A stretch of 27,637 nucleotides of DNA from CAURMH01 sp963525745 (GCA_963525745.1 CAURMH010000016.1:1-27637), one strand, 5' to 3'; numbered from the stretch's first letter, positions 1 through 8,621 are shown. A program made the numbers and translations. Notes: generated by a model from the sequence alone, not told the origin.

Positions 1-425
1 GCTACATCTTTGAAGGCGACGGCGTGCTGAATAAATACGTCGGTGGCTTCTTCGACGCCAAACAGCAGCAAGCCAATTATTTCGCCCAAAAAGCGGAGCA
101 GATGGCGGCGAAACAGAAAAAAGCCGAACCGAAAACAGCAGAAAGTGCGGTAGAAAATAAAAATGTTTCGAGCAAACCGAAAGCCGTCAAACTGTCTTAC
201 AAAGAACAGCGCGAACTGGAACAACTCCCGCAACGGCTGGAAGATTTAGAAGAAAAAATCACCGCACTGCAAACAGAAATCAGCGACCCGAATTTCTTCC
301 AACAGCTCCACGACATCACCGACGCTAAACTCAAAGCCTTGGCAGATGCCGAAGCCGAACTGGAAACGGCGTTTATGCGTTGGGAAGAATTGGAGGAAAA
401 GAAAAATCTGGCGGAAGGGAAGTAG
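1..425 (+). CDS. uup: ABC-F ATPase Uup, C-terminal end (5' truncated by window)
   Basis: The reading frame is open from base 3 and ends at the TAG at 423-425, so only the last ~140 residues are present and the true start lies before the window. The segment begins with a YIFEGDGVLNKYVGGFFDA-like stretch, which matches the end of the second ATPase domain of Uup. A Lys/Glu/Ala-rich linker follows, then a heptad-like C-terminal coiled coil (QRELEQLPQRLEDLEEKITAL and onward), the DNA-binding C-terminal domain typical of Uup. Uup is a cytosolic ABC-F protein linked in E. coli to precise transposon excision and ribosome-related functions. A perfect uptake core sits in frame at 143-151. The gene converges on the small lipoprotein gene, with a terminator between them. 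Confidence 0.85.
   Translation, partial: YIFEGDGVLNKYVGGFFDAKQQQANYFAQKAEQMAAKQKKAEPKTAESAVENKNVSSKPKAVKLSYKEQRELEQLPQRLEDLEEKITALQTEISDPNFFQQLHDITDAKLKALADAEAELETAFMRWEELEEKKNLAEGK
143..151 (+). repeat. DNA uptake core (in uup)
   Basis: Perfect AAGTGCGGT, in frame as Ser-Ala-Val. Confidence 0.9.
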
Positions 426-500
426 CTAAGTTTTTGTGTATTTAAATGAAAGAAAAGTACGGTCGGTTTTCAAGATGCTTTTAAAACGTTGGAAATTTCG

Positions 501-509
501 ACCGCACTT
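501..509 (-). repeat. DNA uptake core (after uup)
   Basis: Perfect complement ACCGCACTT. It overlaps the terminator stem, and a degenerate partner AAGTACGGT is at 455-463. Confidence 0.9.
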
Positions 510-523
510 AAAAAGTGTGTTTT
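503..523 (+). terminator. Uptake-sequence-based terminator after uup
   Basis: A 7-bp stem (CGCACTT with AAGTGTG, one G-T pair) with a 3-base loop is followed by TTTT. The left arm is part of an inverted uptake core, a common terminator design in Pasteurellaceae. Confidence 0.55.
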
Positions 524-599
524 ACTTAAGATAGAAATTAATTTAGTTGATTGTAACTTCTTTTCTATTAGCTATAAATTTAATTAAGATTAAGCTACT

Positions 600-920
600 C
601 TATAAATCTAATCTAACCATAAAAAAAGAATTTTCTTTATCTAACCAATAAATAGTATAATCAACAGAATATTGCCCATCTGATAGTATAAAATTAGCAT
701 TGCATGAGCGAGTTTCTGCTTCTTTATTAATTCCTTTCTCCTCTATTTTTCCTATCCTAATAAGTTCAAGATTTTTCCTTTTTTTATCTAAAAATCTTGT
801 TATTGCATTCGATAAGAGTTGTTTGCTTTCTTTAGTATCACATTTTGGTAATGTATCTTTACATGCAGATAGGAACAAAATTGATATGATGCTTGGTATT
901 ATATAAAGTAACTTTTTCAT
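600..920 (-). CDS. Small putative lipoprotein, function unknown
   Basis: I do not recognise this family. The ATG at 920 gives a ~106-residue protein that opens MKKLLYIIPSIISILFLSAC, a classic lipoprotein signal with lipobox LSAC and the acylated Cys at residue 20. An upstream in-frame ATG at 962 would add a 14-residue extension before the signal, so I prefer 920. The mature part is charged and has three further cysteines (PKCDTKES, RSCNAN). It is not the start of any known enzyme that I can see. The gene is strikingly AT-rich compared with gyrA and uup, and it follows the membrane-protein remnant on the same strand by only a few bases. Together they look like a small acquired two-gene module. 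It is probably anchored in a membrane facing the periplasm. Confidence 0.6.
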   Translation of the reverse strand: MKKLLYIIPSIISILFLSACKDTLPKCDTKESKQLLSNAITRFLDKKRKNLELIRIGKIEEKGINKEAETRSCNANFILSDGQYSVDYTIYWLDKENSFFMVRLDL

Positions 921-925
921 AATTT

Positions 926-1257
926 TTAGAAAAGTAATATCAATAAAAATGAAATGCACCATACAATAAAATATGCATAATTATGATTTAATATTTTGCT
1001 TCTTTGAAATAGATACACTGGCACTAATGCAGACCATATTTTGAATTTAGATGTATCTATACCTTTTTTTACTAGATATCTTTCATCTGCAATTCCCAAG
1101 GCAACATTAAGAATTAAAGTTATGAACCAAAATTTATTTTGAGCAATCGCAATCATAGCTTCAAAACCATCACCATATTTGATTCCAATGATAATTCCAC
1201 GTAATAATTCACCAATAATAGGTGCAAAAGCTAAAAACCAAACTAGTATATTACTAA
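926..1257 (-). pseudogene. Small multi-helix membrane protein, probably 5'-truncated
   Basis: The frame is open on the minus strand from a TTG at 1273 down to a stop at 926. It encodes about four hydrophobic segments: ILVWFLAFAPIIGELL, FWFITLILNVALGIA, IWSALVPVYLF and YAYFIVWCISFLLILLF. The sequence is AT-rich. The first few codons (1258-1273) lie in DNA that reads perfectly as glycerol kinase on the opposite strand, so the natural N-terminus appears to have been lost where the island joined glpK. No good ribosome site precedes the TTG. I cannot assign a function. The stop lies six bases before the start of the lipoprotein, which suggests co-transcription. If the TTG does work, this could still be a functional short protein. 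Confidence 0.5.
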
Positions 1258-1431
1258 CTTGCCGGACTGGCAACAGGCTTCTGGAAAGATTTGGATGAAT
1301 TACGTGATAAAGCGCGTGTAGAGCGTACTTTCAGCCCGGATGGTGACAATGAAAAACGTGAACGCCGTTATAAAGGCTGGAAGAAAGCAGTGAAACGTTC
1401 ATTGGAATGGGCTAAAGAAGACGCGGAATAG
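1258..1431 (+). pseudogene. glpK: Glycerol kinase C-terminal stump
   Basis: From 1258 the plus strand reads LAGLATGFWKDLDELRDKA, then an arm containing ERRYKGWKKAVKRSLEW, and ends AKEDAE with TAG at 1429-1431. This is the unmistakable C-terminal ~57 residues of glycerol kinase; E. coli GlpK ends with a near-identical RYxGWKKAVKR helix. The normal protein is ~500 residues, so ~440 are missing. An in-frame TAA at 1255-1257 and AT-rich unrelated sequence lie directly upstream, so there is no start. The abrupt join shows that an island replaced or displaced the 5' part of the gene. Whether an intact glpK exists elsewhere cannot be seen here. Confidence 0.85.
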
Positions 1432-1480
1432 AGGTCATATAAAATAGCAATCCACACAAAAATGTGTATTTAACGCAATA

Positions 1481-1510
1481 AAAGAGCGGTCAAATTGACC
1501 GCTCTTTATT
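1481..1510. terminator. Bidirectional terminator between glpK stump and gyrA
   Basis: Arms AAAGAGCGGTCAA and TTGACCGCTCTTT flank a very short loop, with A-rich and T-rich flanks. It ends 18 bases before the gyrA stop codon and suits both strands. Confidence 0.75.
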
Positions 1511-1527
1511 ATGGCATTTATACTTCG

Positions 1528-4164
1528 TTAATTCGATATTGAAGAGTCGATTTCTTCTTCATCGACATCACAAACACGCTCCAAACTCACTACATGTTCA
1601 TCTTCCATGGTGCGAATCAGACGTACGCCCTGTGTGTTTCGTCCGACGACGCTCACTTCGCTGACACGTGTACGAACCAACGTACCAGCATCGGTGATCA
1701 GCATAATTTGGTCGTTTTCTTCCACTTGTGTCGCGGCGACCACTTTGCCGTTACGTTCACTGACTTTAATTGAAATCACGCCTTTTGTATTACGTGATTT
1801 GGTCGGATATTCGCTTAATTGGGTGCGCTTACCGTAACCGTTTTGTGTGGCGGTAAGAATGGCGCCATCATTTTTCGGAATAACTAAAGAGACGACTTTA
1901 TCAATATTCAGATCAAGGACGTCTTCCGTATTATCGTCAGAAACGTCTTCAATTTCGACCGCACTCTCATCATCGGACGGATCATTGGTGAGGGCAAGTT
2001 TGATGCCGCGCACGCCGGTCGCCAAACGTCCCATTGCGCGCACGGCACTTTCAGCGAAGCGAACGACGCGTCCTTGTGAGGAGAAGAGCATAATTTCATT
2101 TGAACCGTCCGTAATGTCCACGCCGATCAGTTCGTCTTCATCACGTAAATTTAAGGCGATAATACCGTTTGAACGCGGGCGACTAAATTCCGTTAAGGCG
2201 ATTTTCTTCACGATTCCGCCCGCCGTCGCCATGATAACGAATTTATTTTCTTCGTAAGCGGAAATTGGCAGAATAGCGGTAATCCGTTCGTTTTCCTGTA
2301 ACGGAAGAATATTGATAATCGGACGACCACGGGCGCCGCGACTGGCTTGAGGTAATTGGTAAACTTTTAACCAATATAAACGCCCGCGGCTGGAGAAGCA
2401 AAGAATCGTATCGTGCGTATTGGCGACCAGCAGTTTCTCAATAAAATCTTCTTCTTTCATTTTAGTAGCGGATTTGCCTTTACCGCCGCGACGTTGCGCT
2501 TCGTAATCGGTCAGCGGTTGATATTTAACGTAACCTTCGTGAGAAAGAGTGACAACCACATCTTCCTGCGCAATTAAATCTTCCAGATCAATATCGCCCG
2601 AGGCGGCGGTAATTTCAGTGCGGCGCGCGTCGGCAAATTGTGTTCTGACGTCTTCAAGTTCTTCTCGGATCACCTCCATTAAGCGCTGCGGGCTGTTTAT
2701 GATGTGTAACAATTCCGTAATTTTGATTAATAACGCTTTGTATTCATTGATCACTTCTTCTGTCGCCAAACCGGTTAAACGGTGTAAACGAAGTTCTAAA
2801 ATAGCCTCCACTTGTTCCGGCGAAAGGGCGTATTCTTCCCCTTTTATACCGAATTCATCGGCAAGTTCGACCGGGCGGGCGGCGGCGTCGAGTAACCCTA
2901 AAATATCGCGATTGAGCTTCCAAGTACGCGAAATTAATTTTTCCGCCGCTTCTTTGCGTTCTTTGGATTGTCGGATGATTTCAATGATTTCATCGATATT
3001 GGAAGTGGCAACCGCCAAGCCTTCCAAAATATGTGTACGTTCGCGGGCTTTGCGTAGCTCAAATAATGAACGGCGAATGACCACCTCGCGACGGTGCATG
3101 ATGAAGGATTCGATAATTTGTTTTAAATTGAATAAACGCGGTTGACCGTGATCAAGCGCCACCATGTTAATGCCGAAAGTGACCTGCATTTGTGTCAAGG
3201 CATAAAGATGGTTTAAAACCACTTCACCGACCGCATCGCGTTTAATATCGATTTCAATACGAATTCCTTCTTTATTGGAAAGATCGATAATATTGCCGAT
3301 TCCGTCGATTTTTTTCTCTTTAATCAGTTCGGCGATTTTTTCAACTAATTTTGCTTTATTCACCTGATAAGGCAATTCGGTGACAATAATTTGCTCTTTG
3401 CCTTTTTCCGTGGTTTCTACCGAGGCTTTAGCACGAACATAAACTTTGCCGCGCCCGGTGCGATAAGCCTCTTCAATTCCTTTTCGACCGTTAATTATCG
3501 CCGCGGTTGGAAAATCCGGGCCGGGAATATATTGCATTAACTGATCGATCGTAATGTCTTCATTGTCGATATACGCCAGGCAGCCATCCAATACTTCATT
3601 TAAATTGTGCGGCGGAATATTAGTCGCCATCCCCACCGCGATACCGGAAGAGCCGTTTGCCAGCAGCGCCGGAATTCGGGTCGGCAACACGTCGGGTATC
3701 ATTAATTCGCCATCGTAGTTCGGTGAAAAATTAACGGTTTCTTTATCCAAATCGGTTAGAAGCGCTTGTGTAATTTTTTGCATGCGCACTTCGGTATAAC
3801 GCATCGCTGCCGGCGCGTCACCATCAATGGAACCGAAATTACCTTGGCCGTCCACCAGCATATAACGTAACGAAAAGGGCTGAGCCATACGCACGATGGT
3901 ATCGTACACCGCCGAATCGCCGTGCGGGTGATATTTACCGATAACATCCCCGACGACACGGGCGGATTTGACGTATTTTTTACCGGCCGTTATGCCTGAT
4001 TGATCCATGGAGAACAAAACGCGACGATGAACCGGTTTTAAACCGTCACGGACATCCGGTAGCGCACGCCCGACGATAACCGACATCGCATAATCGAGAT
4101 AAGAGGATTTTAATTCTTCCTCAATGTTAACAGGGGTAATTGATGATTGGATTGAATCCGTCAT
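1528..4164 (-). CDS. gyrA: DNA gyrase subunit A
   Basis: GyrA is the breakage-reunion subunit of gyrase (A2B2), the cytosolic type IIA topoisomerase that introduces negative supercoils. The 878-residue length is typical of the family. The N-terminal YAMSVIVGRALPDVRDGLKP block is at ~25-44. The catalytic tyrosine is Y123 in AMRYTEVRM, following R122. The C-terminal wrapping domain carries the GyrA box QRRGGKGKSA at ~560, which separates gyrase from ParC. In the quinolone-resistance region (HPHGDSAVYD), Ser84 and Asp88 are the wild-type residues equivalent to E. coli S83 and D87, so there is no classical target-site resistance. The start follows AAGGA at a good distance. The gene is monocistronic, with its own promoter and terminator. 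The last ~20 residues are acidic, as in other gammaproteobacteria. Confidence 0.98.
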   Translation of the reverse strand: MTDSIQSSITPVNIEEELKSSYLDYAMSVIVGRALPDVRDGLKPVHRRVLFSMDQSGITAGKKYVKSARVVGDVIGKYHPHGDSAVYDTIVRMAQPFSLRYMLVDGQGNFGSIDGDAPAAMRYTEVRMQKITQALLTDLDKETVNFSPNYDGELMIPDVLPTRIPALLANGSSGIAVGMATNIPPHNLNEVLDGCLAYIDNEDITIDQLMQYIPGPDFPTAAIINGRKGIEEAYRTGRGKVYVRAKASVETTEKGKEQIIVTELPYQVNKAKLVEKIAELIKEKKIDGIGNIIDLSNKEGIRIEIDIKRDAVGEVVLNHLYALTQMQVTFGINMVALDHGQPRLFNLKQIIESFIMHRREVVIRRSLFELRKARERTHILEGLAVATSNIDEIIEIIRQSKERKEAAEKLISRTWKLNRDILGLLDAAARPVELADEFGIKGEEYALSPEQVEAILELRLHRLTGLATEEVINEYKALLIKITELLHIINSPQRLMEVIREELEDVRTQFADARRTEITAASGDIDLEDLIAQEDVVVTLSHEGYVKYQPLTDYEAQRRGGKGKSATKMKEEDFIEKLLVANTHDTILCFSSRGRLYWLKVYQLPQASRGARGRPIINILPLQENERITAILPISAYEENKFVIMATAGGIVKKIALTEFSRPRSNGIIALNLRDEDELIGVDITDGSNEIMLFSSQGRVVRFAESAVRAMGRLATGVRGIKLALTNDPSDDESAVEIEDVSDDNTEDVLDLNIDKVVSLVIPKNDGAILTATQNGYGKRTQLSEYPTKSRNTKGVISIKVSERNGKVVAATQVEENDQIMLITDAGTLVRTRVSEVSVVGRNTQGVRLIRTMEDEHVVSLERVCDVDEEEIDSSISN

Positions 4165-4197
4165 TTGTATTCCTTTTCGAGCATAAAATTGCGGTGA

Positions 4198-4203
4198 ATT
4201 ATA
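4198..4203 (-). promoter_or_regulatory. gyrA -10 element (extended -10)
   Basis: On the minus strand TATAAT is preceded by TGC, giving an extended -10, about 35 bases before the gyrA ATG. No good -35 is visible. An uptake core (4231-4239) lies just upstream. Confidence 0.55.
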
Positions 4204-4230
4204 GCATAATATTGAGCCGTTTTTGGGGAA

Positions 4231-4239
4231 AAGTGCGGT
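4231..4239 (+). repeat. DNA uptake core (gyrA upstream)
   Basis: Perfect AAGTGCGGT followed by CGATTT, in the ycaO-gyrA gap. Confidence 0.9.
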
Positions 4240-4275
4240 CGATTTCAGAGACGTTTTTTATTGGTTGATGAGGCG

Positions 4276-4301
4276 AAAAAAGGACGGGCAGACCGTCCTT
4301 T
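4276..4301 (-). terminator. Terminator after ycaO
   Basis: A 9-bp stem (AAAGGACGG with CCGTCCTTT) with a 5-base loop is followed on the minus strand by a T-run. It lies 23 bases beyond the ycaO stop. Confidence 0.8.
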
Positions 4302-4323
4302 CGTTTTTGATAAAAATAAGTGA

Positions 4324-6087
4324 TTATTTCCAATTTTCACGTTTCGCTTTTTGCAATTTGGCATAAGCGGCGAGTAGCGTTTGATGCTCTTTAAAATTTT
4401 GCAGAAATTCGTCGCTGGGCGGCAGGTCATAAAACGGATTACCGCTTTGTACTACGGCATTCCACGCCAGTTTGGTGGCTTCTGAACCGTACATTTTCTC
4501 AAATGCTGAATAATAATTTTCCGGTTCACGGTGAGTATCAATATACAACTCCAACACGCTGATGAGCGCACGGTAATAATTTACGCGTTCCGGTGTAAAT
4601 ACGGAAGCGTTCATATTCATTGTCCAATTCGCCCATTCCAGCGCCGGTTCCAAATCACCCAAAGCAAGATAAAGCATGGATTTTAATTCGCCGATACGCA
4701 AGGTCGTCCAGCCGCTATTTTTCGGCGCAACAATACCGATAAATTCGCGCACCCGTGTCGCATCATCAATGCCTTGTTCGTCAAGCGCCGCCAATAATTC
4801 TTCATAGGTTTCTTCGTCGTGGTGAAAGTGCGGTAAATCCAGCAGGATTTCACGCCAATCCATCCCCATATTGTTATTGGCGTAAATCAAATCGTCTACC
4901 GGATAAATATCGGACATGCCCGGAACTAAAATACGGCAGGCGTAGACGTCCAAATGATGGTAATCCATGATATAAACTTCTTTATCTTCTTTGCGGAAGA
5001 TCATCATCAGTTTTTCATATTCCTCATGGGTTGTGCCGGCAAAATTCCAGTCGGCAAATTCGTAATCAGGCGTATCTCGGAATAAATCCCATGAAATTAA
5101 GCCGCTTGAATCAATAAAATGGGTTTCTAAATTGGCTAAATCGGCCACATCGTCATTATTAAACGATGGCGGAGAGAATACATCTAAATCTTTTAAACTG
5201 CGGCCTTGCAATAATTCCGTGACGGTGCGTTCCAAGGCGACTTGAAAATTCGGGTGAGCGCCGAAAGAAGCGAAGCAGGTGCCGTTATTCGGGTTGAATA
5301 AAACCACACAAATCACTGGATATTTTCCGCCGAGAGAGGCGTCAAAGGCGTAAATCGGAAAACCTTCTTCTTCCAATTTGGTAATTGATGCCTGAACAGA
5401 AGGGTAGCGCGCCATAACATCCGCCGGAATTTTCGGTAGGCAAATCGCTTCCGCGATAATGCGATTTTTTACATAACGTTCAAAAACTTCGGATAACCCT
5501 TGTACACGCGCCTCGTGCAACGTATTACCCGCCGACATTCCATTGGAAACATATAAATTTGAAATAATGCTTTGCGGAATATAAACGATTTCTTGATCGG
5601 ACTGGCGTACATAAGGCATCGCGACAATACCTCTTTCGTCGTTGCCGGATTGCAAATCCACTAATAAATCCGGCGTTAATTCTTGGTTCGGATCGAAATA
5701 ATCCAATAAATAGCCGTCTAAAATACCGGAGGGCAATAACGCTTTATCTTCGATAGGAAACCATTTTTCGCTTGGATAATGAACAAAATCTTGATCGGCA
5801 ATGTTTTTACCGAGATAAAAATCCGAGAAAAAATAGTTCGTGGAAAGGCGCTCAAAATATTCGCCTAAGGCGGAAGCCAGCGCCGCTTTTTGGGTCGCGC
5901 CTTTACCGTTAGAAAAACATTGCGGACAGTCTTTATCACGAATATGTACGGACCAGACATTCGGCACCGGATTGAGCCAAGAGGCTTCTTCAATATTGAA
6001 ACCAAGTGCGGTCAATTTTTGTTGAAATTTAGCAATACTGTCTTCAAGCGCGGCATCTTTACCGGGAATAAAGGTTTGCTCGGTCAT
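4324..6087 (-). CDS. ycaO: YcaO-domain protein, ribosomal S12 methylthiotransferase accessory factor
   Basis: At 587 residues this matches the E. coli YcaO length (586). The N-terminal half is the YcaO ATP-binding fold, with ALGEYFERLS at ~74-82 and a second block GLSEVFERYVKNR, both carrying the glutamates that bind Mg-ATP. The C-terminal third (from about LALGDLEPALEWANWTM) is TPR-like, as in E. coli YcaO. In E. coli this stand-alone YcaO is genetically linked to RimO-dependent beta-methylthiolation of S12. Other YcaO proteins cyclodehydrate peptides using ATP, but no precursor-peptide or dehydrogenase genes lie beside it, so the housekeeping role is favoured. Cys54 and Cys57 form a CPQC pair near the N-terminus. 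Two perfect uptake cores lie inside the gene. It is divergent from brnQ. Confidence 0.93.
   Translation of the reverse strand: MTEQTFIPGKDAALEDSIAKFQQKLTALGFNIEEASWLNPVPNVWSVHIRDKDCPQCFSNGKGATQKAALASALGEYFERLSTNYFFSDFYLGKNIADQDFVHYPSEKWFPIEDKALLPSGILDGYLLDYFDPNQELTPDLLVDLQSGNDERGIVAMPYVRQSDQEIVYIPQSIISNLYVSNGMSAGNTLHEARVQGLSEVFERYVKNRIIAEAICLPKIPADVMARYPSVQASITKLEEEGFPIYAFDASLGGKYPVICVVLFNPNNGTCFASFGAHPNFQVALERTVTELLQGRSLKDLDVFSPPSFNNDDVADLANLETHFIDSSGLISWDLFRDTPDYEFADWNFAGTTHEEYEKLMMIFRKEDKEVYIMDYHHLDVYACRILVPGMSDIYPVDDLIYANNNMGMDWREILLDLPHFHHDEETYEELLAALDEQGIDDATRVREFIGIVAPKNSGWTTLRIGELKSMLYLALGDLEPALEWANWTMNMNASVFTPERVNYYRALISVLELYIDTHREPENYYSAFEKMYGSEATKLAWNAVVQSGNPFYDLPPSDEFLQNFKEHQTLLAAYAKLQKAKRENWK
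4826..4834 (+). repeat. DNA uptake core (in ycaO)
   Basis: Perfect AAGTGCGGT. On the coding strand it encodes Pro-His-Phe. Confidence 0.9.
6004..6012 (+). repeat. DNA uptake core (in ycaO)
   Basis: Perfect AAGTGCGGT followed by CAATTTTT, a good extended match. The coding strand reads Thr-Ala-Leu. Confidence 0.9.
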
Positions 6088-6240
6088 TTTTTATCCTTTT
6101 ATAAAATAAAATCGTCTCATAATAGGGAAGTTTTTATGTTCTATCAAGGTAATTTTATTTTGCCGACAAACCGTGACTCGGTTTGAATAAATGGCTTAAA
6201 ATAAAACTGCTCTTTTATTACGCATTCATAATTTTTATAG

Positions 6241-6246
6241 TAGAAT
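6241..6246 (+). promoter_or_regulatory. Candidate brnQ -10
   Basis: TAGAAT lies 17 bases after a weak TTACGC -35 (6218-6223) and would leave a leader of about 23 nt before the brnQ ATG. Confidence 0.35.
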
Positions 6247-6275
6247 CCCGGCAATTTCATCACACGAGAAGAACG

Positions 6276-7580
6276 ATGTTTTCACATAAAGATATTATTA
6301 TTTTAGGCATGATGATTTTTGCGCTTTTTTTAGGCGCGGGTAATATTATTTTCCCGCCGATGGAGGGGTACGCCGCCGGTCATCATTGGGCAATCGCCGC
6401 ATTCGGTTTTGTATTAACCGGTGTTTTAATGCCGTTTATGACATTAGTTGTCGTTTCCGTTTTAGGGCGTGGTGAGGAGCTTACTCGCGATTTGCCGAAA
6501 TGGGCCGAGCGACTTTTTTTAATTACGCTGTATTTAGTTATCGGTTCGACATTTGCGATGCCGCGAATTACCAACGTGGCTTATGAAATGGCCTTGGTTC
6601 CGTTGAATTTAGTGCCGGATACACCCGCCGTACATATCGTTTTCGCCGTTATGTTTAACGTTATTGCATTGTTATTCATGTTGAAGCCAAATACGATTAT
6701 TTCCAGCGTAGGGAAGTTTATGACGCCCGCCTTGCTGATTTTATTGATTATCGTCACCGCGACCGTCTTTATTTCTCCGCTCTCCGAAATCGGCGAACCA
6801 AGTAACGCCTATGCGAAAAATTCCGCCTTGACGACAGGGTTGGTAAGCGGGTACCAAACCATGGATGTGCTTGCCGCGATTGCGTTCGGCGGTATTGTTG
6901 CACGCGCATTAAGTGCTAAAAATGTGACAGAACCTAAAAAAATCGTGCAATATACGATTTCTGCCGGTTGCATCTCGATCGTTTTATTAGCCGCTTTATA
7001 TTTTTCACTTTTTTACTTAGGCGCAACAAGCGATCAGGTCGCACAAAACGCAACCAATGGCGGGCAAATTTTTTCGCGCTATGTGAACGTTTTATTTGGT
7101 TTGCAAGGAAGCTGGATTATGTCCGGCATTATTATTTTAGCCAGCTTAACGACGCTGGTCGGTGTAACCAGCGCATGTGCCTATTATTTTGCGCAGTTTT
7201 CTCCGCGCTTGCCTTATTCTTTTTGGGTTGTCGTGTTTACAATAATGACCACAATCATTTCAGAAACCGGCTTAACCAATTTATTACGTGTCACGATCCC
7301 GGCATTACTGTTGATTTATCCGGTAGCCATCGTTTTAGTCGTTTTACAATTTGTTAGAACGAAATTGCCTTCCATAAAGCTAACTTATTACACCACAACG
7401 GCAGTTACCGTATTTTTTAGTTTCTGTGATAGTTTAAATAATATAGAGTTGCTGCCAAAGGGACTGGAACGATTCTTGACAAATATTCCGCTCTATACGA
7501 ACGGATTGGCTTGGCTGCTTCCGGCATTGGGGGCGATCATGATAAGCGTAATCATTGGAAGTGCGGTCAAAAATAAGTGA
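6276..7580 (+). CDS. brnQ: Branched-chain amino acid transporter BrnQ
   Basis: This is a ~434-residue inner-membrane carrier (LIVCS family) that imports Leu, Ile and Val with Na+ or H+. The N-terminus MFSHKDIIILGMMIFALFLG followed by AGNIIFPP is the family signature of the first helix. About twelve hydrophobic segments follow, and the protein ends in a short basic tail (SAVKNK). The frame is open back to 6183, but that would add 31 residues containing a non-family hydrophobic stretch. The ATG at 6276, preceded by a GAGAAG ribosome site, aligns with the family start. The last codons overlap a perfect uptake core (7559-7567). The gene is divergent from ycaO and convergent with the DUF218 gene. 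Confidence 0.93.
   Translation: MFSHKDIIILGMMIFALFLGAGNIIFPPMEGYAAGHHWAIAAFGFVLTGVLMPFMTLVVVSVLGRGEELTRDLPKWAERLFLITLYLVIGSTFAMPRITNVAYEMALVPLNLVPDTPAVHIVFAVMFNVIALLFMLKPNTIISSVGKFMTPALLILLIIVTATVFISPLSEIGEPSNAYAKNSALTTGLVSGYQTMDVLAAIAFGGIVARALSAKNVTEPKKIVQYTISAGCISIVLLAALYFSLFYLGATSDQVAQNATNGGQIFSRYVNVLFGLQGSWIMSGIIILASLTTLVGVTSACAYYFAQFSPRLPYSFWVVVFTIMTTIISETGLTNLLRVTIPALLLIYPVAIVLVVLQFVRTKLPSIKLTYYTTTAVTVFFSFCDSLNNIELLPKGLERFLTNIPLYTNGLAWLLPALGAIMISVIIGSAVKNK
7559..7567 (+). repeat. DNA uptake core (end of brnQ)
   Basis: Perfect AAGTGCGGT that encodes part of the SAVKNK tail. Confidence 0.9.
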
Positions 7581-7619
7581 TTTTTTGATTTTGATGAGAT
7601 GAATAGATGAGATGAATTA

Positions 7620-7642
7620 AAGGGATAATGACATTATCCCTT
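7620..7642. terminator. Bidirectional hairpin between brnQ and the DUF218 gene
   Basis: An AAGGGATAATG arm and its exact complement nearly touch. The realistic stem is 9 bp with loop TGACA. T-richness on both flanks is modest. Confidence 0.6.
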
Positions 7643-7671
7643 GTTCATTTAAAGCGGCATATATTTTCCGA

Positions 7672-8415
7672 CTATTTTTCTTTCCAATAACCGATCCATT
7701 CCTTCAGTAATTGCATATTTTTCGCCATAGCACCGGCTTGGGGAATAAAATGCATCATATTAAGTCTGTAATTTTCCGGCGTGACACCTTCGCCCACGCT
7801 TGCCGGCAGAACCTCAAATCCTTGTTGTTGAAATAATAATTTTGCCCGTTGCATGTGCCATTCGTTCGTCACCAGAATGATTTTAGTAATCCCTTCTTTT
7901 TCCAGCAGCTGGCGGGTATATAACGCGTTTTCTTTCGTTGTTAAGGATTTTTCCTCTAACCATTTGGTCGGCACATTAAAGAAAGCTTGTAATTCCTGTG
8001 CGGAAACTTTGGCTTCGGATGCGCCGGTCGGACTGATACCGCTGATTAATAACGGCAGTTGGGTTTCTTTTTGCAAATACGCTGCGTAACGTAACCGTTC
8101 TAATTGTGTAGCGGAAGAAGCAAGCGGGGCATACAATTCCTTGCTGTCGCGCACGCCGCCGCCGAGTAACACGATAGCTTGCGCTTGTTTGTAATCCGCT
8201 AAGGTCAACCGATCTTCCGTTACCAAACTGTCTTTGAGGGTTTGTGCCGTATAAGGAATGCTCACGACGTAAAGAATTAAAATCCCTAAACAGGCGCATA
8301 AACGCTCGACAGCTTTGCATTTTATGAGTGAAAAAAACAACGAAAGCAACCATAAAATCAAGACGTTAAATGGCGGCAGAAGCATTGCGGCGAGGAGTTT
8401 TTTGAGTTCAAACAT
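7672..8415 (-). CDS. DUF218 (YdcF/ElyC-like) inner-membrane protein
   Basis: The 247-residue protein starts with two hydrophobic segments (LLAAMLLPPFNVLILWLLSLF and LCACLGILILYVVSIPY). A DUF218 domain follows from ~80: QAIVLLGGGVR, LISGISPTGASEA, and ITKIILVTNEWHMQRAKLLF. This order is typical of ElyC-type envelope proteins in E. coli, where ElyC affects peptidoglycan and lipid-carrier use. SanA and YdcF are other relatives, so the exact orthology is open. The acidic and His residues of the DUF218 core (NEWHMxRA) are intact. The soluble part probably faces the periplasm. It is divergent from pheS and convergent with brnQ. I leave the symbol blank because length alone does not separate ElyC from its paralogues. 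Confidence 0.85.
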   Translation of the reverse strand: MFELKKLLAAMLLPPFNVLILWLLSLFFSLIKCKAVERLCACLGILILYVVSIPYTAQTLKDSLVTEDRLTLADYKQAQAIVLLGGGVRDSKELYAPLASSATQLERLRYAAYLQKETQLPLLISGISPTGASEAKVSAQELQAFFNVPTKWLEEKSLTTKENALYTRQLLEKEGITKIILVTNEWHMQRAKLLFQQQGFEVLPASVGEGVTPENYRLNMMHFIPQAGAMAKNMQLLKEWIGYWKEK

Positions 8416-8514
8416 GGTTTACCTCATTGATGAATATTATTTAAATAATTGTGACATAATAAAAAACCACGCTCAATAAAAAGCCGGCATTTTATCTCAT
8501 ACGATTTTTATTTG

Positions 8515-8523
8515 AAGTGCGGT
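8515..8523 (+). repeat. DNA uptake core (pheS upstream)
   Basis: Perfect AAGTGCGGT followed by CGATTTT. Confidence 0.9.
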
Positions 8524-8621
8524 CGATTTTGCTAAAGTTTAATAATCCTTTTACTTTTTAATAAGTTAGTATTATCATTGAGGCGGACTTAAATAACGAA
8601 TAATGACTATAGAGGAATAAC

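Noticed and set aside
4324..6087. YcaO as part of an azole-peptide (RiPP) cluster
   Set aside because: Full-length match to stand-alone E. coli YcaO with its TPR-like end; no precursor peptide, dehydrogenase or transporter is adjacent.
7776..7788. GTGACACCTTCGC as a matS site
   Set aside because: Two mismatches in the fixed half-site; matches of this quality are expected by chance.
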